Source of the DNA: Paramoeba atlantica
Lineage: Eukaryota; Discosea
Direction: 5' to 3'
Assembly (NCBI GenBank): GCA_977017575.1
Contig: CDRNVI010000144.1
Span: 372,001 to 436,000, forward strand
DNA length: 64,000 bases
The translations under genes were made by a program, and so were the position numbers. A model generated the notes under the pieces. The model was not told the origin of the DNA, did no database searches, and saw nothing but the letters and a program-made list of their open reading frames with translations. Numbering within the stretch: the stretch's first letter is position 1; the number at the start of each line of letters is the position of its first letter. Of this stretch, positions 55,435-64,000 are shown one piece after another.

Positions 55435-55962
55435 TGTTAGAATATCAGTATTCTTGGTTTGAAGAATGTTTGACTTAATGGAGAACATCATTTGTGAATT
55501 CTATGATCACGAGTTGTGCTATCCTGAAGCGCCTCATCTTCCTCTTTCAAATGGCGCTAGTCCCATCTGAATCTGACAACTACACACTGAGATATTGATC
55601 AATCATTGAATTGTGCCTTCAAGAATACCTTTGCCCTATTTCAGACCCAATTTGATTGCATAGTTTATTCTCTATATTCTGATCTTTCAGCCCATGAATT
55701 TATTTGTGCTGACGTCATCTGTTGTTCCCTTCCTTAAACTTGTTGTGTCTTTGTGTCTCTTACGTGTGCTTTTATTTGTGTGTGTTTCTCTGTTTTTGCA
55801 CTTGGTGTCACATTGTTAAATATGTGCTTGAAACCTGTTCGTAAATAAACGTGTGAGAGACTTTGTTTTTTCTCACATTCCCGGCTCTCGCCATGGAATG
55901 AAGTTTGCACCTTTCTTTTCTTTTCTCAGCAATCTTCTTTCACCAAACCCCGCCACTTGACA
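55435..55962 (+). repeat. Copia 5' LTR (right arm)
   Basis: 528 bp, TGTTAGAATATC ... CCACTTGACA; corresponds to 32,367-32,894. Confidence 0.95.
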
Positions 55963-58900
55963 GATTAAGAGTCTAGGCTCTCTGCTTGATCTTGTCATTA
56001 GTAGAACTTCAGTGTTTTACACCTTTCTTTGTTTTATTTTTTTGTTTTATTTTTGTTTTATTTTCTGTTTTTTTGTTTTTCGTTTTTGTTTTTGTTTTCG
56101 CTCATTCGCACCCATTCTCTCATTTGTTCAACAACTTCACTCGATTTCTTTTTATTGTTCTTGCTCTCTTGTTCCTTTTGCCTGTCTTTCTGTTTGTTTT
56201 AATCGTGTGTTTTCACGATTCTGTGTGGTTTTCTTGGTTTTTCTCGCTCGTTTCCTCCTGTCGCTGTTTCTCGCTTTTCTCTCTCGCTCTTTTATGTTCG
56301 CCACATCCTCAACTATGGAAGATGATTATAGAGTAGTAGATTGGCCAGAGTTTGAACCAAAGAACAAGACATGGAAGGGTGCACTCGAGATTAATGAACT
56401 CAAAGGTGAATCCACCATTGAATTCATGCTCTGGCGAAAAGAGACACTCATTCGACTCAGCACCCAAAATCTCATTCATCATCTATTCCTTGACAAAGTT
56501 CCTACAGGTGAACCTGTTCTAATTAAGTTTGAGGAGGAGCTGGAGAAGATTACAGAAAAAATGGAAGAAGCTGAGAAGAAAAGATTCTTGGCAGAAAGAA
56601 AGGAGTTGGAGGCAAGACACAAAGAGAAATTGGAGTACAAGCAGCAAATCAACCAAAGACATTTTGATGACCATATGGACAATCAAATGAATCTTACAAA
56701 CTTACTGAATAAGGCTTGTGTTGGTCAAGCAAAGGAGTATCTTAGCGATTTGAAGAGAAGAACACCAAAAATTATTTGGGACACATTGATCTTAAATCTG
56801 AGTACCGTGATTGTTCACAACGTTAAAGAAGTGAAAAGTAAGTTAGAGGATTGTTGTATCGGAGAAAATGAGATGATCTCTAGTTTTGAGTTGAGACTGA
56901 AGGAGTTATTTCTTCACGTTGAAGCGTTGAAAGGGAAACCGATACCAATGAACAAGAAATTGGGTTACATTCGAGATTCCATGCTGCAACAACGTTGGGA
57001 AACCTTTCGAGGATTGCTTAGAGTGGGAGAGTGGACAGTGGAGAGTGCTTTCTTGGAGTTAAAAGAAATCAAAGGTAGTCACTCCAGCGCCAACAAGAAG
57101 AAACAAGCCTTGAAGACCAAGGAGAACGCCGCTGCTTATGTTGCTTTTCGGAAGAAGAATAACCCTGCTGCCAATCCTAATCAACTAGGAAATGTTGCCC
57201 CTCCTCGCCAAGGAAGACAAGGAAATGGCCCTCCTCGCCGTAGTCCTCTAATTCCTTCTCCTCAAACGTGCAACCAGTTTCGAAATTACCCTGGATGGGA
57301 AGATCCACCCACCCCTCCAGCTAAAGCCTGTTTTCGTTGTGGTGCCACCAGTCACATTGTGAAAGGTTGCAACACAAACCCAGCAAACCAAAGTGCTGTG
57401 GGACAACAAGCCAAGGTGAATTTCGACGCTTTCGTTCAAAAGATCAATGCTTGGAAGATAAAAATGAATAAAATCAATATTCCTGTTTACTCTTGTTGCG
57501 TTTCTGCTCTCGTTTCTTCTTCTCAATCTTCGATTCAATCTGCTTTTGTTGCAAAACAATCAAATGGAGCAACTGCTCTTGCTGATTCAGCTTGTTCAAA
57601 CACAATTGTGAATGATCCAAATCTCACAACAAGAAACACTCCACCCGCAATGTCCATAAGCATCAAGCAAGCGAATGGCAATCTGATTCCTGTTACAATG
57701 CAAGGTGACTTGGCAATTCATCCTGATTTGCCACCTCTTCAAGACATCTCTGTAGTCCCCAATTGTGAAATGAATCTTCTCTCTGTGGCTCACATGTGTG
57801 AAACTTGGGATGCTTCTGTTGTTTTGGATTCTGACCAAATTCGTGTGACAAAAAAGAAGATCAATTTGAGCAATTCCCAGACGATTTTGAGTGGTCCACA
57901 GAACAATGGCTTGTATTATTTGGCTTTACCCAGTCGAACCAACCATCAACAATCTTATATTGCTGAAGAAGTTACTCACCCAAAAAATGAAACCCCTGAG
58001 GATGCTCCTTCATCTCAACCTCTCCGCAAGAAAAGAATCTGTAGAACCCTCTGTCCTACCTGTGAAAAAGAATGGAAATATTGGCATAATAGATTGTGTC
58101 ATTTTTCTGGTTTAAAAAGGACTATTAATGCTCGTGTGGTTGATGGTTTGCCCCTGCAATATCACAGATTGAGAATGGATCAAAATGTTTGTACTGCTTG
58201 TGAGTTGGCCAAAGTGAAAAGGAAGAGTCATACCCCTGGTACGAGAACAAAACAAAAACTCGGTGAAATGTTGCACATTGACAACCACGAGAAAAATATA
58301 CTTTCTTATCAGAAGAACAAATACTCTCTCTCAGTTGTTGAAGACTACTCCAAGATGGATTTATCTGAATTCCTCAAGAAAAAGAGTGATGCTGGCGAAG
58401 TGCTGATCAACCTGATTGCAAAGCTTCAAAGACAATTAGATGTGAAGGTCAAAATCATTCAATGCGACAGTGCTTGGGAATTTGTCAGTCCTGCAACGAA
58501 AATTGGACAATATTGCACTGAAAAAGGAATTCATATCAGATTTTCTAGTAGAGATGATTCTGCTGAAAATGGTGTTGCTGAACGTGCAAATGAGACTCGA
58601 TGGAACACTGCTCAAGCGATTTGAATCCATGCTGGATTGCCTGAACAATTTTGGGATTATGCTGAAAAACTTGCAAGTGTTGTAAGCTCCTACATTGTGA
58701 AAGAAGGTGAAGAGATTTCCCCCTTCCAGAAGCTGTATGGTCGCAAACCCAATATTGAGTTGATTCGCCCTTTTGGTTGTCATGCTTTTGCGCACATTCC
58801 CCGAAAGAACAGAACCAAACTGATGCCTAAAGCGCGCCCTGCGATCTATCTTGGCCCCTCAGAAAAAATTAATGGTTATATTTTGTATGACCCTGTAAAG

Positions 58901-61534
58901 AAAACTATTTTTGAAAGTTCAAGTGTGGTATTTGATGAATATGTTTTTGGTGTTTTGAACCTGTTGAAGCGTATTGATAGAGGGAATATCCCACACTATT
59001 TTGACACTTATTTGAATGAAAAATTCATTGATTTTTCGAAATTATCAGACTGTGACGACATTCTGAGTACGAACACAAATCCCGTGGATTGTGTACATGA
59101 GAATCCTGACAATTCTGCCAAAATTGTAATTGATGATGATTACCCTGTTGATGTTGAAAGGGAGAACGAAATAGGCCATTCCACTCCTGCTCCTGTAAAC
59201 TTACATTCAAAACATACTCCTTTGAATGAGAAAACCCACAGTACGGATGTGTACAGTGATGATGATGATGATGAGATGGTGCTTCTCAGTATGCCTCCTC
59301 CCGATTTTACTCAGAGCAATGGTTCTTACACACCTCCATCTTCCTCTTGCTCCTCTTGCTCCTCTTCTAGTTCCTCTTCTTCTCCAATTGTTGATCCTGC
59401 TCAAGCTGCTGCAGCCCCTGATTCTGAAATTCTCCCTCAAATTTCAGAATTAAATATGAAGGATGAAGAAAGTGAAGGAACTGATTATGACTCTGCTGAT
59501 GAAAATGAACCTGAATTGCCGATTGACCTTGATAATTTTGAAATGTTCGATTACCCACCAGATGATCATGATCCTGACCCTTATGACCCTGCAGACCAAT
59601 CTGCATCTCCTTACTCTTCCTCTACATACAACTCTGAAACTGATTCTGAAGTTGATTTCAATCTTGTTACTCAATCTCAACCTGATGATGAAATTAACAT
59701 CTCTGAACCAAATGAATCTGATGATGCAGCTGAAGAAGTAAGACACTCTGCTTGCTTCCAAGACCCTGACTACCAACATAGTGCCATTGGAAAAGCGTTC
59801 AGTGCCCTGAAAATACCTTGGAATACGTTTGGTGAACCTGGCCGTGGTTACAAAGATCTTGATTTCCTTGACTATGCCTTCCATGCTGACCAAGTTGTTA
59901 ATGACAAAGTTACCCCCCGATCCTACAAGCAAGCCGCTCGTTCAAATGAAAAAGAAGAATGGAAACAAGCCTGCAAAAGAGAATATGATGCTCATATTGA
60001 AAATAAAACTTGGGAATTGGTGCCTCCTCCCCTGAAGTTCCCCAAGGATGGAAAGAAACACATTATTATGCAAGGCCTGTGGCGATTTCGAATTAAGACT
60101 GAAAATGGTGTAATATCCAAGTTCAAAGCTCGATTTTGTGCAAACGGTTCTCATGTAAAACATAGTCTTGTGAAAGATCCCAATTTTGACCAAGAAGATA
60201 ATTATGCTGGAACTGCAACCACTGAATCTCTCAATTTGACATTTGCTATTGCTGCTATGTTTGACCTCGATGTGAATTCTGGAGATGTCCCAAGTGCCTA
60301 TATCCAAGCTGACATTCCTGATGGCGATATTGTTTATTATGTCACTCAACCCGAAGGTTTCGAAGATCCTGAACATCCCGAATATCTCTGTCGATTGAAC
60401 AAAGCTCTCTATGGTGTGCCAATTGCTGGACAATGTTGGAATCTGACTTTTCGAAAATTTCTTATTGAAGAGCTGCAATTCCATTGTCTGACTGCTGATC
60501 CCAATCTCTACATTCGTGTTGAACCTGATGGAAACTTCTGTTTATTCCCAACTGTTGTTGATGATAATTTGGATGTTTGTACTTGTCCAAAGCTCCGTGA
60601 AGAGATTTACTCCAAACTGATTGAAAGATTCAAGTGGAAGCCTAGTGGAAAATGCTCCTGGTTCCTTGGTTGTGGTGTGAAACAAAATCACAAAGAAATT
60701 TCTCTCAATCAGTGTGCCTTCCTCAACAATTTATTGGAGAGTTTTGACTGCCACAAAATAAGAAAGAGTGATACTCCTGCTGTGAGTAAAGTTCTGCCTA
60801 TGCCTAAGCCTGACGAACCCCCGACTGATTTTCCCTATGCTAGTCTTGTTGGTTCTCTAATTTGGTTGACGAAAACTCGTCCTGATATTTCATATGCTGT
60901 TTCCCAATGCTCTTGCTTCTTGAACACCTACACTAAAGATCATGACAAAGCTGCTCTACGAATTCTCGGTTATCTTGCCAAATATCCTGATTATGAATTG
61001 GTGTTTCCCAAATCCAAATCTGAGACTAAAGAACTTGTGATTTCCGCCCAAGCTGACTCAAGCCATCAAGATGTTACAGAAGACAGATCCTCATCTTATG
61101 GTTTTGCTATTTTTGCAAATGGTTCTCCCATATCCTGGCGTTCCAAGAAATCTCCTCAAGTTTGTTGGTCCAGTTGTGAATCTGAATACCATGCCCTTGC
61201 TGAAGCATCCTGTGAATTGAAATTTGTTGATAACATTCTCTCTGAGTTGTGCATCCCGTACAAAAGACCTTTCTTGCTCCAATCCAATTCTGAACCTGCG
61301 ATGGCTATTGCAAAGATTCCCCGTGTAAACCAAAGAACTAAGCAAATTGAAGCCTTTGATCATTACACAAGAAAAGCATTGCAAGATGGCTTGATTGAGT
61401 TGGATTATGTGCCCACTAAAGATAACCTTGCCAATATTTTTACAAAACCCCTTGGACCCAATGTGTTTACACCTCACCGGAATAATCTTATTCGTCCCTG
61501 TTGCTCTGCGAATTAACTTCATGATGAAAGGGAG

Positions 61535-62062
61535 TGTTAGAATATCAGTATTCTTGGTTTGAAGAATGTTTGACTTAATGGAGAACATCATTTGTGAATT
61601 CTATGATCACGAGTTGTGCTATCCTGAAGCGTCTCATCTTCCTCTTTCGAATGGCGCTAGTTCCATCTGAATCTGACAACTACACACTGAGATATTGATC
61701 AATCATTGAATTGTGCCTTCAAGAATACCTTTGCCCTATTTCAGACCCAATTTGATTGCATAGTTTATTCTCCATATTCTGATCTTTCAGCCCATGAATT
61801 TATTTGTGCTGATGTCATCTGTTGTTCCCTTCCTTAAACTTGTTGTGTCTTTGTGTCTCTTACGTGTGCTTTTATTTGTGTGTGTTTCTCTGTTTTTGCA
61901 CTTGGTGTCACATTGTTAAATATGTGCTTGAAACCTGTTTGTAAATAAATGCGTGAGAGACTTTGTTTTTTCTCACGTTCCCAGCTCTCGCCATGGAATG
62001 AAGTTTGCACCTTTCTTTTCTTTTCTCAGCAATCTTCTTCCACCAAACCCCGCCACTTGACA
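61535..62062 (+). repeat. Copia 3' LTR (right arm)
   Basis: 528 bp; preceded by the polypurine tract AAAGGGAG; corresponds to 26,267-26,794. Confidence 0.95.
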
Positions 62063-62572
62063 ATCATGAAGACATCCTCCTCTTTGTGGGCAAGGATAGC
62101 ATAGTGTTTGACCCTTGCCTCCACTCTAATACTTCCCTTGAGGTTGGTTTGGCTTTCAATAGCTCTCAGGAAGTTGGAGAAGATAGAGATCTCATTGGGG
62201 AAGGCAAAAGCTCCTACTGGGAAGAGGGGGTATACCCTGGCTCCTTTGATGAGAGTCAGGTTAAGTTTGGTAGCAAGGCAAGTGGACAGGGAGGCATTCT
62301 TAATATCAATCATTTCCCAAAGCTTGGCAATTGTTTGGTTCATACCTGGGACTGCTTTTTTCAGGAATAATGGTGTTGAATTAGCATTTCCTCCAGCAAC
62401 TCTGTTGAAAGACAGGTTAGAGCTTTTGGAGAACATAATTGGATAGAGTAAGTTGAGAGCTATCAGCAGATATGCTCAGCTCCCTGTGGGGTGGTCTTCT
62501 ACCACAGCAAACTTGAGAAAGGGAAGATAACAGCAAAAAAGAACCCTCAAATGATTCCTAAGGGTTTTTTTT

Positions 62573-63541
62573 TTAAGTCTACTGTATGATTTTCAAAGTC
62601 TTTATATCAATCATCTCCCAAAGCTTAGCAATCATTTGGTTTATATGTTGGAGTGAGACCTGCTTCCAACACAGAAGTTGTGCCTTTCAGTGCCTTTTCA
62701 GTGTTTTTAGAATCTTCCCTGAGCTTCCCCAGGCTTCCTTGAGCCTCCTTGAGCCTTCCCTGAGCTTCCTTGATGCCTTTTATCATGAGTTTTAGTCCTT
62801 TCAGAGAGCTCTAAGCCTCACAGACAGCCATGTGCCATTTTATTATAATTTTAGCTAAAATCATGAGATTTTTTGTACTCTTTTTATTCAATTTTCATGT
62901 TTGTATTTTGCCCCCTTTTTCTTGCTGCTTTGCTGCTTTCTGCCTTCTTTCTGCTTTCTTGTTACTCTCTCTCTTTCTTTCTGCTTTCCTTTGTGATTTT
63001 TTGGCTTGCTTTGCTTGCTTTTTGTTTTCTTCTTTTGTTATTATCATCTTTTGTTGCTTTCTTCCTTCTTTGGTTGCTGTGTTGACTTGGGATTCTGATT
63101 TAAGTTGAGTTTCAGCAATTCTGTGCTTTTCTCAGTTGTGATTCCTTTTGTTGTTCTTCTTTTTGCTTTTTTGTTTCTTTGTTGTTGTTTTCTTGTTCTG
63201 TTAGTGTTGGCTGGGGATCCTTCTTATAAAGGTTTTAATTCAAAGTTTCTGTTTCTCTTTCTTTTCTCTTGTTTTCTCTGTTGATTCTGCTCCCCTCCTC
63301 ACATCTATCCTCACACATACCTGGAACTGTTTTTTTCAGGAATAATGGTGTTGAATTAGTGTTTCCTCCAGCAATTCTGCTGAAGGACAAGTTAGAGCTT
63401 TTGGAGGACATAATTGGATAGAGTAAGTTGAGAGCTATCAGCAGATATGCTCAACTTCCTGTGGGGTGGTTTTCTACCACAGCAAACTTGAGAAAGGGAA
63501 GATAATAGCAAAAAAGAACCCTCAGATAACTTCTAAGGGTT
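62573..63541 (-). mobile_element. LINE 5' head unit 2 with solo LTR (mirror of 24,788-25,756)
   Basis: Same partial LINE head, including the ORF1-to-ORF2 jump, duplicated with the arm. Confidence 0.75.
62646..63315 (+). mobile_element. Solo LTR (mirror of 25,014-25,683)
   Basis: TGTTGGAGTGAGACCTGC ... CTATCCTCACA, flanked by TATA on the left and CATA on the right, a 4-bp target duplication with one transition. Confidence 0.85.
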
Positions 63542-64000
63542 TTTTTTTTTTTTTAGTTTCCTTTCTCTTCAATAATAGATTGGATCATGAAGCTATCTTC
63601 CTCCTTGTGGGTAAGGATGGCATAGTGTTTGGTTCTTGCCTCCACTCTAATACTTCTCTTGAGGTTGGTTTGACTTTCAATAGCTCTCAGGAAGTTGGGG
63701 AAGGTAGGAATCTCATTGGGGAAGGCAAAAGCTTCTACTGGGGAGAGGGGGCATACTCTGGCTCCTTTAATGAGAGACAAGTTGAGTTTGGTAGCAAGGT
63801 GAGTGGAAAAGGAGGCATTCTTAATATCAATCATCTCCCAAAGCTTAGCAATCATTTGGTTCATATCTGAGACTGCTTTTTTCAAAAATAGTAGTATTGA
63901 ATTAGCATTTCCTCCAGCAACTCTGTTGAAAAACAAATTAAAGCTTTTGGAAGATATAATTGGATAGAGTAAGTTGAGAACTATCAGCAGATATGCTCAG
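63542..64000 (-). mobile_element. LINE 5' head unit 1, cut by window edge (mirror of 24,329-24,787)
   Basis: Mirror of the first head unit; continues beyond the window. Confidence 0.75.

Larger units (their letters stand above)
55435..62062 (+). mobile_element. Ty1/copia element, near whole (right arm)
   Basis: Mirror of 26,267-32,894 with the same ATGAT target duplication (ATCAT on this strand). LTRs 55,435-55,962 and 61,535-62,062. Gag (from about 56,294) with the zinc knuckle near 57,326-57,367, protease near 57,590, integrase 58,080-58,900, reverse transcriptase 59,930-60,730, RNase H 61,030-61,450. The gag-pol frame looks nearly whole, with about one break, shared with the left copy. 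It is the same insertion event, copied by the inverted duplication, not a second integration. Confidence 0.95.
49425..62572 (-). mobile_element. Near full-length LINE (right), split by copia, SINEs and cut by the gag element
   Basis: The mirror of the left LINE: leader at 62,572, ORF1 split by copia at 62,063/55,434 and by SINE copies, ORF2 from about 51,830 down to 49,425, where the gag element interrupts it inside RT (after CDALIHI). The endonuclease is better preserved than in the left copy: VLSWNINGLQNKEKL, FLQETYATSEND, ILVGDLNWNLNETN, YIDHIF and DHTVMIGG are in one frame over about 300 residues (51,829-50,903). The RT part (50,526-50,158) has AGPDGIFFSLYQK. Outside about 52,030 it is almost identical to the left LINE; inside it is clearly diverged. 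Confidence 0.85.
52030..64000 (-). repeat. Right arm of the large inverted duplication
   Basis: Reverse complement of 24,329-36,300: position x pairs with 88,329 minus x without any net indel, over LINE, copia, SINEs and solo LTR alike. Only a few mismatches were seen, all transitions. The arm continues past the window edge, so its true length is unknown. Confidence 0.97.

Noticed and set aside
26267-62062. Two copia elements as two independent insertions at identical targets
   Set aside because: Same target duplication, same flanking LINE and SINE insertions and near-identical sequence show one insertion copied by the inverted duplication.

Overview
The window is nuclear DNA from a eukaryote: AT-rich, poor in CpG outside young elements, crowded with nested retroelements and simple repeats, and with standard stop codons. 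The lineage cannot be fixed from sequence alone. The plant-style leucine-rich repeats with phase-2, 72-bp exons, a CACTA-ended hairpin element, LINEs carrying an RNase H domain and signs of CpG methylation decay would fit a plant or an alga (including a stramenopile), but this is inference.

Region by region: 1-0.66 kb holds a broken Ty3/gypsy-like pol fragment. From 0.9 to 4.0 kb the minus strand carries a row of leucine-rich-repeat exons, each one repeat long (three of them exactly 72 bp), separated by introns made almost only of A/G simple repeats. At about 4.1-4.5 kb the strand bias flips, and from 4.5 to 12 kb the plus strand is pyrimidine-rich with scattered coding-like islands, two adjoining hairpin transposons (6.15-6.80 kb), an ADF/cofilin-like pseudogene (7.8-7.35 kb, minus), a copia fragment and several small duplicated segments. 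A decayed Ty3/gypsy element with both LTRs lies at 12.07-17.53 kb (minus), then a ~195-bp tandem repeat (17.94-18.58 kb) and a 5'-truncated LINE with RT and RNase H (18.6-21.9 kb).

From 24.3 kb to the right edge the window is dominated by a very large inverted duplication: every position x in 24,329 to about 36,300 pairs with 88,329 minus x in 52,030-64,000, with only a few mismatches seen. Each arm contains a LINE whose ORF1 is split by a near-whole 6,628-bp Ty1/copia element (528-bp LTRs, ATGAT target duplication), by several tRNA-derived SINEs (SINE-A), by a second SINE (SINE-B) nested in one of them, and by a solo LTR. The spacer (36.3-52.0 kb) holds the diverged 3' halves of the two LINEs, an unknown coding-like stretch, SINE-B copies and a gag-protease LTR element (42.45-49.42 kb) whose long leader is a degenerate ~165-bp tandem array.

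How the parts relate: the LINE is the oldest layer; SINEs, the solo LTR, copia and the gag element landed in it; CpG decay (CGA to TGA or CAA) disabled LINE copies; the inverted duplication came last, copying all nested insertions together. The LRR exon array is the most likely host gene in the window.
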